Positions 1-6,942 of a stretch of DNA of 10,321 nt are shown here, one piece after another. Below the pieces are notes generated by a model. It was not told where the DNA came from and did no database searches. It saw only the letters and a program-made list of their open reading frames with translations. Made by a program: the position numbers and the translations under genes. The number at the start of each line of letters is the position of its first letter. Position 1 is the stretch's first letter. Source of the DNA: ANME-2 cluster archaeon (lineage in GTDB: Archaea > Halobacteriota > Methanosarcinia > Methanosarcinales > Methanocomedenaceae); contig JAKRWB010000473.1 in NCBI GenBank assembly GCA_022353185.1, positions 1-10,321 of the forward strand, written 5' to 3'.

Positions 1-2
1 AG

Positions 3-305
3 GGCATTGTATACTATAACATTGATCCAAAAAATCCACCAAAAAAGGATTGGATAGAAAAAGGATGGATTGAGATCGAAATTTTTGGAATTCATGATTT
101 AATAAGAGAGTTATTTGAAAATGTTGTAGATGTAGTGAAAGACAATAAAGGTCCGAGGTACTCTGACACTGGTTTGGAATTAATTCGTAATATGGTTGCA
201 TTACTCCATTACGATCCAGATTTTATAAATCGCCTTAGCGATCAAGCAAGAAAAAAAATTCCAGTTATTCAGGATGACCGAATAAAAAATATTAATGCAG
301 ATTAA
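3..305 (+). CDS. 3' end of an unrecognised gene (partial, runs off left edge)
   Basis: The third forward frame is open from base 3 to a TAA at 303-305 and gives the last 100 residues of a protein. The other two forward frames hit stops within the first 60 bases. The tail is hydrophilic, with aromatic/acidic stretches such as WIEKGWIEIEIFGIHD near its start and a basic KK-rich segment close to the end. No Cys motif, transmembrane helix or nucleotide-binding motif is visible. Codon use is AT-rich, like the neighbouring ATPase gene and unlike the genes to the right, so both may belong to one acquired block. I do not recognise the family, and the N-terminal part that would identify it lies outside the window. 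Confidence 0.6.
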   Translation, partial: GIVYYNIDPKNPPKKDWIEKGWIEIEIFGIHDLIRELFENVVDVVKDNKGPRYSDTGLELIRNMVALLHYDPDFINRLSDQARKKIPVIQDDRIKNINAD

Positions 306-329
306 TCAATTTAGAATTCAGGAATATTA

Positions 330-392
330 TTTACGAGCATCAGCTTTGATGCCCCGGATTTCCAATCCGGCCGGTCCGTGACTAGGTCAAAG
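330..392 (-). pseudogene. tRNA-Ser(GGA)-like remnant: anticodon arm and long variable arm without acceptor or T arm
   Basis: Read on the minus strand, CCGGA-TTGGAAA-TCCGG is a perfect 5-bp anticodon stem with a canonical 7-base loop and anticodon GGA (Ser). Directly after it, GCATCA-AAGC-TGATGC makes a 6-bp arm followed by TC. This is the right size and place for the long variable arm of a class II serine tRNA. A D-loop-like TAGTCACGGA precedes the anticodon arm, but the D stem does not pair well. No 7-bp acceptor stem and no GTTCGAAT-type T arm can be found on either side, so it cannot be a working tRNA. It starts just 3' of the ATPase stop codon. It may mark a recombination or integration scar. 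Alternatively it is only two stacked hairpins acting as an mRNA 3' end. Confidence 0.45.
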
Positions 393-394
393 TT

Positions 395-1816
395 TCATGC
401 CACCTTATCAAGATCATCCAGTTCAAACAACAAAAATCCGTTCTGTTTTGCAAACTTCTCAGCTTTTTGTGTAAAACCGGATTTCGATATCACAGCAAAA
501 TATTCATTTCTTTCCTTATTGTACCAATCAACGAATCCGGATTTCTTTTGCAGCTCTTCTAAAACACCAACATCCGTCTTTTTATTCTCCCATTTGCATT
601 CGCAAAAAAGGATGTCCTTTGTGTTTTCATTTAAGGCAACAATATCGATCTCATAGTTATTTTTCCCCTTTTCTCCTTTTAACTTGCCCCACTGTCTTCC
701 AATCTTTCCAAAAACAAAAGGAAGTTTGTTTGATCTATTAAGTTCGATCAAAAATTGTTGTGCAATATCTTCAAATGGTTGACTTACAAAGGTATTAAGT
801 TCTGAATCGATCTTTTCCATGATGCGTGATGTGTTGCCCATCTCGATCTCTGAATAGTTTGGGTATATGTATCTGAACCAGAATCTAAAAAAATTATCTC
901 TCATCAGGTAGATACTTTTTTTCCCTTTTTTCTTTTCTGTAACAGGAGTTTCCTTTTTCAGGATATCCATATCGTTGATCAAAACATTCAGGTAATAATC
1001 GATCGAAGTTGTTTTTAAATCAGAACATGAGGCGATCTCGGATGATCTGGACACATCTCTTGAGATGTGTTTTAAAATATTGAAATAACTATTACTGTCC
1101 GATATTTCTGTTTTTATCAGAATCTCCGGCTCATTATAAAGTACACTTGTTTTGGACAGCATTCGTTGTATATTTTCCATGATGTCTTCGCTTTCAACGT
1201 CTTCGAGGTATTTCGGAGTTCCTCCGTAGATCGCATATATTTCAACAAGCCTGTCGATGGAATATGTGGGAAACCAATCCTTCAATGCAAAAAAATTGAA
1301 CGGCTGAAAATAAAGTTGCCCGCTCCTTCTCCCGTACAACGGGGATGCATGATCAAAGATCTTATGCATCATGCCAATTGATGAACCTGACACTATAAGA
1401 AACATCTTTGAATCTTTTCCATATTTATCTATGAATTCCTGCAATAGTAAAAAAATGCCTTTATTAATATCAAAAAACCTCTGGAATTCATCAAAAACCA
1501 CTACTATACGTTTCTTTTGTGAGTGTACAAAGAGATTTTCAAATATTTCGTTCCATGAAGGTGTCCCTATGAAACTGAGTCCGAAGTTCTCATGGAATTT
1601 CCTTGAAAGTTCAAGTCTAATATCCATATCATTAAGTTCGGGCACAAGGAAGTAACTATAGTTTGGTTTATTTTTTAGGAATTCCTGAATGAATCTGGTC
1701 TTTCCAAGCCTTCGCCTTCCAATCACAGAAATAAATCTGAAATCTTGTTTATTGTATTCCTCTTTAAGATACTTCAGTTCATCTTTTCTGTTAATGAAGT
1801 CAGTTTTTATTGTCAT
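395..1816 (-). CDS. archaeal ATPase (Arch_ATPase, AAA_14/DUF234 type) with PD-(D/E)XK-like C-terminus
   Basis: This is a STAND-type P-loop ATPase of the large archaeal family; its cellular role is not established. In the 473-residue form, residues 6-22 carry the family-typical FINRKDELKYL opening. Walker A is GRRRLGKT at 33-40, Walker B is VVVFDEF at 105-111, and a sensor-like IVSGSS lies at 141-146. A winged-helix-like region falls around 245-290, and the DUF234 signature RDNFFRFWFRYIYPN follows at about 306-320. The C-terminus has E349, D391 and E406-C-K408, which fits the E...D...ExK pattern of restriction-like nuclease folds. I chose Met at 1816 because the family opening starts there and a TTAAATATT box sits about 28 bases upstream. 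An ATG at 1849 would add 11 hydrophobic residues encoded mostly by a palindrome. No Shine-Dalgarno is seen for either start. The gene is single, AT-rich and probably part of a mobile or defence-type accessory segment. Confidence 0.88.
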   Translation of the reverse strand: MTIKTDFINRKDELKYLKEEYNKQDFRFISVIGRRRLGKTRFIQEFLKNKPNYSYFLVPELNDMDIRLELSRKFHENFGLSFIGTPSWNEIFENLFVHSQKKRIVVVFDEFQRFFDINKGIFLLLQEFIDKYGKDSKMFLIVSGSSIGMMHKIFDHASPLYGRRSGQLYFQPFNFFALKDWFPTYSIDRLVEIYAIYGGTPKYLEDVESEDIMENIQRMLSKTSVLYNEPEILIKTEISDSNSYFNILKHISRDVSRSSEIASCSDLKTTSIDYYLNVLINDMDILKKETPVTEKKKGKKSIYLMRDNFFRFWFRYIYPNYSEIEMGNTSRIMEKIDSELNTFVSQPFEDIAQQFLIELNRSNKLPFVFGKIGRQWGKLKGEKGKNNYEIDIVALNENTKDILFCECKWENKKTDVGVLEELQKKSGFVDWYNKERNEYFAVISKSGFTQKAEKFAKQNGFLLFELDDLDKVA

Positions 1817-1820
1817 AACA

Positions 1821-1840
1821 ATTATTGTGTACACAATAAT
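1821..1840. promoter_or_regulatory. perfect 20-bp palindrome, candidate operator of the ATPase gene
   Basis: ATTATTGTGTACACAATAAT is identical to its reverse complement, with GTGTACAC at its centre. It lies between a TATA-like TTAAATATT (minus strand, 1841-1849) and the preferred ATPase start at 1816, so a bound dimer would cover the transcription start. The position suits a repressor, possibly autoregulatory. Which protein binds is unknown. Confidence 0.55.
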
Positions 1841-1849
1841 ATTTAACAT
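1841..1849 (-). promoter_or_regulatory. putative TATA box of the ATPase gene
   Basis: Minus-strand ATGTTAAATATT contains an AT-rich TATA-like core centred roughly 28 bases upstream of the ATG at 1816, the spacing expected for leaderless archaeal transcription. A second candidate, CTTAAATAC at 1867-1874, would instead serve the upstream ATG at 1849. The sequence alone does not settle which is used. Confidence 0.35.
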
Positions 1850-1952
1850 ATTCGCAGTGGAGGGTGTATTTAAGTATACGAAGACCCGATACTAATAGTA
1901 CGGGGATAATTATTGCTGATAGATCAGTCTGGTCTGGATCAGCACATTAAGT

Positions 1953-1957
1953 GGAGG
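1953..1957 (+). promoter_or_regulatory. Shine-Dalgarno site of the cytochrome gene
   Basis: GGAGG lies 7 bases before the ATG at 1965. The match and spacing are good and fix this start, which also opens directly into a signal-anchor. A TTTAAGTAT stretch at 1869-1877 is a possible TATA box and would imply a leader of about 65 bases. Confidence 0.7.
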
Positions 1958-1964
1958 ATAAGTA

Positions 1965-2834
1965 ATGAACAATAAGTTAGTAATAGTAATAGCCATTGCT
2001 ATAATAATCAGTGGACCGATAATATGGCTGCTTTTGGCTGATGAAGATCAAACCGGAAATTCTGTTAATGACAACACAATAGAAGATAACAGTCTTCCGC
2101 AATCGCTTGACCAGTACTATAATGAACCTGAATATCCCGGAATGCCATCTGAGTATCTCTTTGAAATGTACAAACTCGGAGAATCGATGATGGGAATTCC
2201 AGTGAACCTGGGGCAGGGAGATTACATGAATGCCAACACATGTTTCGCTGAATTTTCTGAATGTTATGAATATAGTTCCACCATGGTACCTGCGTGGGAA
2301 AAATACTACAATCAATCTGCAGTTAGCGAACTCGGGCTTGCGCTGGCTGGCGGTGACCCAGAGGTTATAGGGATAGCAATGGGAGAAGTGGGCGAAACCT
2401 GTTCCGACTGTCACCTGGACACCATGACCCCTGTATATTACAAATATTACTGGGATGATTTCAGAGATGTGAATATTGAAACCTCGGATGGACCTATACC
2501 CTGGAAAGATGCAAAGATGTATTATCTACTGATTGGTTTTGACGGAATCGGGGTGAATATCAAGGAAGGTGACCAAGACGGTGCACAGCAGAGCTTTGAG
2601 CTGTTTGATTCGATGTTCGATAATATGAGTACTGCATGTTTGAAGTGTCATGACTCAGAGCCCAAATACTATGTCAGCGCGGATATCCAGGGGATGATTG
2701 ATGATATGGGAACGTTGATCTATGCTGGGAATCTGACTGAGGCTAATGGTCTCAGATACGGTATCGGCGATAGCTGCCATAAATGTCATGTCGTCCACAT
2801 GCCGCCACAGTATGCAAAGGTAGACGGGGAATAA
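1965..2834 (+). CDS. membrane-anchored triheme cytochrome c
   Basis: Predicted extracytoplasmic electron carrier of 289 residues. Residues 4-24 form one hydrophobic helix (LVIVIAIAIIISGPIIWLLL) with no clear cleavage site, so it probably acts as a signal-anchor. A low-complexity Asn/Asp/Glu linker follows to about residue 55. Three covalent heme motifs are present: CSDCH (146-150), CLKCH (225-229) and CHKCH (271-275). Each sits near the end of a probable helix, somewhat like four-helix cytochromes. The only other histidines are H272 and H278, so at most two hemes could have a second His ligand. C93 and C100 have no partner His and may form a disulfide. The gene stands alone, with its own Shine-Dalgarno site and terminator. 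Heme attachment requires the Ccm maturation system, not seen here. The partner redox complex is unknown; respiration or extracellular electron transfer is inference. Confidence 0.88.
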   Translation: MNNKLVIVIAIAIIISGPIIWLLLADEDQTGNSVNDNTIEDNSLPQSLDQYYNEPEYPGMPSEYLFEMYKLGESMMGIPVNLGQGDYMNANTCFAEFSECYEYSSTMVPAWEKYYNQSAVSELGLALAGGDPEVIGIAMGEVGETCSDCHLDTMTPVYYKYYWDDFRDVNIETSDGPIPWKDAKMYYLLIGFDGIGVNIKEGDQDGAQQSFELFDSMFDNMSTACLKCHDSEPKYYVSADIQGMIDDMGTLIYAGNLTEANGLRYGIGDSCHKCHVVHMPPQYAKVDGE

Positions 2835-2853
2835 CCCGTCCGCTTTTTTTTTT
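2823..2853 (+). terminator. intrinsic terminator after the cytochrome gene
   Basis: GACGGG pairs with CCCGTC (6 bp) around a 6-base loop containing the TAA stop codon. CGC and a run of ten T follow. The hairpin overlaps the end of the coding sequence and ends a single-gene transcript. Confidence 0.75.
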
Positions 2854-2986
2854 CATGGTACATGGTGTACATACAGTACTTCCGAATAGCCATACTTCCG
2901 ATTTAAGATTTCTGACCAATTACAGCAAAAAGCAGAGATTTTACATAATGACATAGCGTATTAGTTTCACTCCGCTATTACCAACC

Positions 2987-2995
2987 ATATTTAAA
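2987..2995 (+). promoter_or_regulatory. TATA box of the helicase gene
   Basis: ATATTTAAA is centred about 27 bases before the ATG at 3018. This is the standard distance for a leaderless archaeal mRNA beginning at the A of the start codon. It supports 3018 as the true start over the in-frame TTG at 3003, which would lie upstream of the transcription start. Confidence 0.65.
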
Positions 2996-3017
2996 GAAGA
3001 ACTTGAATCCTACAATA

Positions 3018-5243
3018 ATGACCCCTGAATACATGAAATTCTTCCCCAAACCTTCATGTTACTCCAACCAGCAGGAGGCAATGGATTCCATACATGAGGC
3101 CCTGCAAAACGGCAAGTTGGTGCTGTTCGAGGGTGCATGCGGGACCGGTAAGACCCTCAGCGCACTCTCCCCCTCCATAGACGTTGCACAGCAACTGGAT
3201 AAAGTGGTTATCATAGCAACAAATGTGCACCAGCAGATGCAGCAGTTCGTTGATGAATCAAGGGAAATAAAGCAACAGCATGACATTAATGTGGTGGTGC
3301 TAAAGGGAAAGAAGCACATGTGCCCGAGGGATGAAGATTATGAAACCTGCAACATCCTGAGGGAAAATACCCTTGAACTCATTGAAAAGGAAAAGGAGCA
3401 AACACAACTCAAGGCACAGCTCGTGCATCTGCAGCAGGAATTGAAGCAGCATCCCGATGACGCGACCGTTAAAGCATCCAGGTCTCTGTCAACCGAACGG
3501 GAAAAAATGGCAAAGCAGATCAAGGACTTGCAAGAGCGGCACTGCACCCATTTTTACAAAGTGGTCGTGCAGGATGAAGACATCCAAAAACCTTCAACAC
3601 TGGATGCATTTTCGTTCGAGCCCAGTGATGATTTTACCTCCTGGTACCACGAAGACGTGCGCACGCCCGAAGATGTGAATGAATGGGCGCATGAGAGAGC
3701 CATGTGCGGGTATGAACTGGTCAAGCGCCAGGTATCCAGTGCCCGGTTGTTGATATGTAACTTTCACCATATCCTGAACCCGGATATCTTTGCCAACCTG
3801 CTTGGCTGGATGGACAGGGGGATGGACGATGTAATTTTGATATTTGATGAGGCCCATAACATTGAATCCGCAGCCAGGAGCCATTCATCACTGACCCTGC
3901 CTGAATACAGCCTGCAGCACGCCAATGAAGAATTGATTGCCAACGAAAGCGTGGCAATGAGCGATTCATATCGTGTCAGGGATATGGAGATACTGTTTAA
4001 CCTGCTGTTGAAACACCTCAAAGAGGCCTGTGAGTCAAGACTTGAGTTTGGGGAGAGGGAGCGTCTGCCTGGTACGTGGAAGGATATCAGCATATGTGAC
4101 CCAAAGAAGAGGACCGACCATTTTTTGCGGTTGTTACTGGAGCAGGTAGAAGATGCCGGAATCACTGACCTGGGTGAACTGCTGGGTGAGGCAGCTGAAC
4201 TGGGCAGGTACCTGGATGAGTTCTATAAACAGCAGTATAAATCAGGACATGCAAAAAGGCGGAAGCGTTCGCAACTGCTGCGCAGTGCAGAGTTTGTCAC
4301 TTTCTACCTGGAACATTCTTCTGACCCGCTCTATTATCCTATACTAAATATACGAAGGCGGGATGGAGAACTGGAAAGCAGGATCGAACTTGTTGCCTGT
4401 ATACCCCGCAGCGTTACCGCTCCACTGTTCCAGTCTGTGTACTCGTCCATACTCATGTCGGCAACCCTGAAGCCGTTCCCCATGACGCTGGCAACCCTGG
4501 ATATCAGGCGTCCGGTTGAGGAAATATCCTATGGAATTACTTTTCCCGAAGATAACAGGCTGACCATAGCCATCAATATCCCTCCCCTTTTTGCCAAAAG
4601 CAGGGATGACCCCGCCAACATCGAACATCTCACACATATCCTTGATGAAATTATCCAGCACAGTGAAGGCAATGTACTCTTGTTCTTCCAGAGTTATCAC
4701 GAAGCCAGGATGTACCGGGACCGCATCACCACAGACGTACCGGTTTACCTGGATGAGATTGGCACATCTTCAGGTGAGATACGGGATGAGTTCTTCAGGA
4801 CAGGCGAGTCCGGTCATAAGGCAGTGATATTCTCATACCTGTGGGGTACGCTGACCGAAGGTGTGGATTACAAGGACGGGCGGGGCAGGACTGTGGTCAT
4901 CGTAGGGATCGGATACCCTGCATTGAACGACAGGATGCGTGCCATTGAATCAGCCTATGAACACGAATATCCCGGACTTGGTTGGGATTATGCTATTTTG
5001 GTGCCAACTATACGCAAGGTAAGGCAGGCTATGGGCCGGGTCATCCGTTCCCCATCTGACTATGGTGCCCGTATATTGCTGGATGGCCGGTACACAACTG
5101 GTTCTCTTCGCCGCTGGAAAAAGTATTCGGTGTTTAACAAGTTCCCGGCAGATGAGCAGGGTGAGATTATTGATGTGGAACCAGGGAAAGTGAAATTCTC
5201 GCTGATGAATTTTTTCAATGATATGAAACAAGGTGAATCATAA
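3018..5243 (+). CDS. XPD/Rad3-like superfamily 2 Fe-S DNA helicase
   Basis: ATP-dependent 5'-3' DNA helicase of the XPD/Rad3/DinG group, expected to act in DNA repair or replication-fork processing. In the 741-residue form, a Q-motif-like FPKPSCYSNQQEAM covers 9-22 and motif I EGACGTGKT covers 38-46. LICNFHHIL at 246-253 precedes motif II FDEAH (276-280). Motif III-like MSATL is at 480-484 and motif VI QAMGRVIR at 670-677. Four cysteines between motifs I and II (C102, C111, C176, C230) are the likely 4Fe-4S ligands. Between C111 and C176 lies a charged Glu/Lys/Gln-rich stretch (about 117-172) that looks like a coiled coil, so the ligand spacing differs from classic XPD. The start is leaderless at 3018; a TTG at 3003 would add five residues. 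GC content is clearly higher than in the left block. Family assignment is firm; whether it is the main XPD orthologue or a paralogue is open. Confidence 0.93.
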   Translation: MTPEYMKFFPKPSCYSNQQEAMDSIHEALQNGKLVLFEGACGTGKTLSALSPSIDVAQQLDKVVIIATNVHQQMQQFVDESREIKQQHDINVVVLKGKKHMCPRDEDYETCNILRENTLELIEKEKEQTQLKAQLVHLQQELKQHPDDATVKASRSLSTEREKMAKQIKDLQERHCTHFYKVVVQDEDIQKPSTLDAFSFEPSDDFTSWYHEDVRTPEDVNEWAHERAMCGYELVKRQVSSARLLICNFHHILNPDIFANLLGWMDRGMDDVILIFDEAHNIESAARSHSSLTLPEYSLQHANEELIANESVAMSDSYRVRDMEILFNLLLKHLKEACESRLEFGERERLPGTWKDISICDPKKRTDHFLRLLLEQVEDAGITDLGELLGEAAELGRYLDEFYKQQYKSGHAKRRKRSQLLRSAEFVTFYLEHSSDPLYYPILNIRRRDGELESRIELVACIPRSVTAPLFQSVYSSILMSATLKPFPMTLATLDIRRPVEEISYGITFPEDNRLTIAINIPPLFAKSRDDPANIEHLTHILDEIIQHSEGNVLLFFQSYHEARMYRDRITTDVPVYLDEIGTSSGEIRDEFFRTGESGHKAVIFSYLWGTLTEGVDYKDGRGRTVVIVGIGYPALNDRMRAIESAYEHEYPGLGWDYAILVPTIRKVRQAMGRVIRSPSDYGARILLDGRYTTGSLRRWKKYSVFNKFPADEQGEIIDVEPGKVKFSLMNFFNDMKQGES

Positions 5244-5256
5244 GTTCAAGAACCTT

Positions 5257-5314
5257 ACACAAAACTCTTCCGTCACACAAAACCCTTGCACAAAACCCTT
5301 ATTACACAAAAAGG
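5257..5314 (+). repeat. short direct repeats, unit ACACAAAACCCTT
   Basis: The 13-base unit occurs at 5257-5269 (one mismatch), 5275-5287, 5288-5300 (first base differs) and in degenerate form at 5304-5314. It fills the gap between the helicase stop and the ACT gene. TACAC...GTGTA around the last copy can form a small hairpin. The repeats could be slippage products or a regulator binding array for the amino-acid operon. Confidence 0.6.
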
Positions 5315-5377
5315 TGTATGTGTATGAAATTTGATGATGCCTTTACAGTTAAATAATCACATAGAGGAATACGTTTA

Positions 5378-5887
5378 ATGATCGTTTCAATGGACCTTGA
5401 ATTAAAGGATGTGCCCGGACAGCTGGTCCGTGCCTTGATACCGGTATCAGAGTCTGGTGCCAATATAATGAGTGTCATCCATCACCACGACCAGCGGACC
5501 CCCAGCGGTGCCATTCCGGTACAGGTCGTATTCCAGTTAACCAGTGGTCGGTTAGATGAGATCATTGACAATTTGGAACGCAATGATATGCGTGTTGTCA
5601 GTGTGAATAAGAAATACCGACTCGAATCGGTGACCCTGATACTTATCGGGCATATTGTTCATAGTGGTATGGGCGATACTATTGACCAGATTGACAGTAC
5701 CGGATTTGCCGAGGTGGTTAACGTATCAATTTCCATGCCCGGTATCAATGAACCATCCTCTGCGTCTATTGTTATCAGTGCTTCGGATAAGGCAGAACTT
5801 ACCAAAGCCGTGGATATATTGAAACGTGTTGCAGCACAAAAGGACCTACTGGTAATTGAACCAATAGAAATCGATTCCTGCAGGTGA
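5378..5887 (+). CDS. ACT-domain regulatory protein paired with homoserine dehydrogenase
   Basis: Cytosolic 169-residue protein with two ACT-like halves and no catalytic motif. Residues 6-76 match an ACT domain: the loop LELKDVPGQL at 7-16 is the usual effector-binding corner, followed by SESGANIMSV at 24-33. Residues 83-165 form a second, more diverged beta-alpha-beta unit that includes the GFAEVVNVSISMPG segment. ACT domains typically bind amino acids. The stop lies 4 bases before the homoserine dehydrogenase start, and that enzyme lacks the C-terminal ACT domain found in many bacterial forms. The pair therefore looks like a split allosteric enzyme controlled by threonine or a related end product; the ligand is inference. 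A GAGG at 5364-5367 precedes the ATG, and TTAAATAAT at 5349-5357 is AT-rich but too close to be a clear TATA box. Confidence 0.85.
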   Translation: MIVSMDLELKDVPGQLVRALIPVSESGANIMSVIHHHDQRTPSGAIPVQVVFQLTSGRLDEIIDNLERNDMRVVSVNKKYRLESVTLILIGHIVHSGMGDTIDQIDSTGFAEVVNVSISMPGINEPSSASIVISASDKAELTKAVDILKRVAAQKDLLVIEPIEIDSCR

Positions 5888-5891
5888 AATA

Positions 5892-6902
5892 ATGAAAACG
5901 GTTACACTTTCTATAATTGGTTTTGGTGCGGTTGGGCAGGGTGTGGCCCGGGCAATTTTACAAAAAACGGATTATCTGGCCGATTTGGACATCAAACTGG
6001 TAGTGTTAGGCATTTCTGACAGGAGCGGAGCATGTGTCGAACCAGATGGTGTGGACCTTGAAGCTGCTATTAAGCGAAAAAAAGAAAGCGGTTCGGTTGC
6101 CACAACAGACCTCACGTCTTTAGATGTGATAAAAGATATTGACCATGATATTGTAGTAGATGCCACTCCAACCAATATCGATGACGGAGAACCTGGTCTT
6201 ACCTATATGCTTGAGGCGTTTCGGCATAGCCGTCATGTGGTGACCTCCAATAAAGGTCCTCTTGCACTCAAGTATAACTTGCTGTGTGAAGAGGCTAAGA
6301 AGAGCGATGTCCAGTTCAGGTTTGAAGCGACTGTGGGCGGAGCGATGCCCATATTGAACCTTGCCCGGGAAGCGCTGGCAGGGAACAGGATCATAAGCAT
6401 AGAGGGTATCTTAAACGGTACCTGTAACTATATACTCAGCCGCATGACCGAGGAAGGCCTTTCTTATAAGCAGGTGCTGGGTGAGGCCCAGGAACTGGGC
6501 ATTGCAGAAACCGACCCGTCATATGATGTTGAGGGTATTGATACTGCCTGTAAACTGGTTATTCTTGCGAATTCTATTTTTGGGATGAATATAACGTATG
6601 ATGACGTTGACGTCACCGGCATAACTAAGATCACACCAGAATCCATTTATCTGGCACGTGCGGAAGGAATGATAATAAAACTTATCGGTGAGGTGCGGGA
6701 CGGGGATAACGCCATAATAAAGGTTGTACCTAAACTGGTTCCGAAAAATCACCCGCTTGCAGTGGGTGGTACATTGAACGTAGCATTGCTCAGGACTGAT
6801 TTGGCAGGCCCCATTTGTGTGAAAGGGAAGGGTGCAGGGTCAATGGAGACAGCCAGTGCCGTGTTGAGTGATATCATTGCCATATGCAAAAACGAATGTT
6901 AA
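5892..6902 (+). CDS. hom: homoserine dehydrogenase
   Basis: Reduces L-aspartate 4-semialdehyde to L-homoserine with NAD(P)H, the branch step toward threonine and methionine. It has 336 residues, the length of the ACT-less form. The Rossmann motif IGFGAVGQG is at 9-17, TSNKGP at 118-123 and RFEATVGGAMPI at 143-154. The family signature GILNGTCNYIL lies at 172-182. ETDPSYDVEGIDTACK at 206-221 holds the Asp-x3-Lys pair (D217, K221), which corresponds to the catalytic Asp and Lys of the yeast enzyme. AGGTGA at 5882-5887 overlaps the upstream stop codon and acts as Shine-Dalgarno, so translation is probably coupled to the ACT gene. All key residues are present. Cofactor preference cannot be read safely from the sequence. 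Confidence 0.96.
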   Translation: MKTVTLSIIGFGAVGQGVARAILQKTDYLADLDIKLVVLGISDRSGACVEPDGVDLEAAIKRKKESGSVATTDLTSLDVIKDIDHDIVVDATPTNIDDGEPGLTYMLEAFRHSRHVVTSNKGPLALKYNLLCEEAKKSDVQFRFEATVGGAMPILNLAREALAGNRIISIEGILNGTCNYILSRMTEEGLSYKQVLGEAQELGIAETDPSYDVEGIDTACKLVILANSIFGMNITYDDVDVTGITKITPESIYLARAEGMIIKLIGEVRDGDNAIIKVVPKLVPKNHPLAVGGTLNVALLRTDLAGPICVKGKGAGSMETASAVLSDIIAICKNEC

Positions 6903-6942
6903 GGTCTTGGATACTGATGTATTGTAATACTGGAGATACCAT

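Noticed and set aside
354..370. Intrinsic terminator CCGGATT-TCC-AATCCGG for the left partial gene
   Set aside because: No T-run follows on the plus strand, and the stem reads better as a tRNA anticodon arm on the minus strand.
1977..2414. 145-codon minus-strand frame opposite the cytochrome gene
   Set aside because: The plus strand encodes CxxCH motifs, a signal-anchor and a good ribosome site. The reverse frame shows no domain.
2858..2870. GTACA/TGTAC inverted repeat after the cytochrome terminator
   Set aside because: Only 5 bp, with no link to a promoter or gene start. The rest of the 2854-2986 gap shows nothing but a short repeated TACTTCCGA.
3764..4165. Minus-strand open frames inside the helicase gene
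   Set aside because: They are shadows of a gene with all helicase motifs intact.
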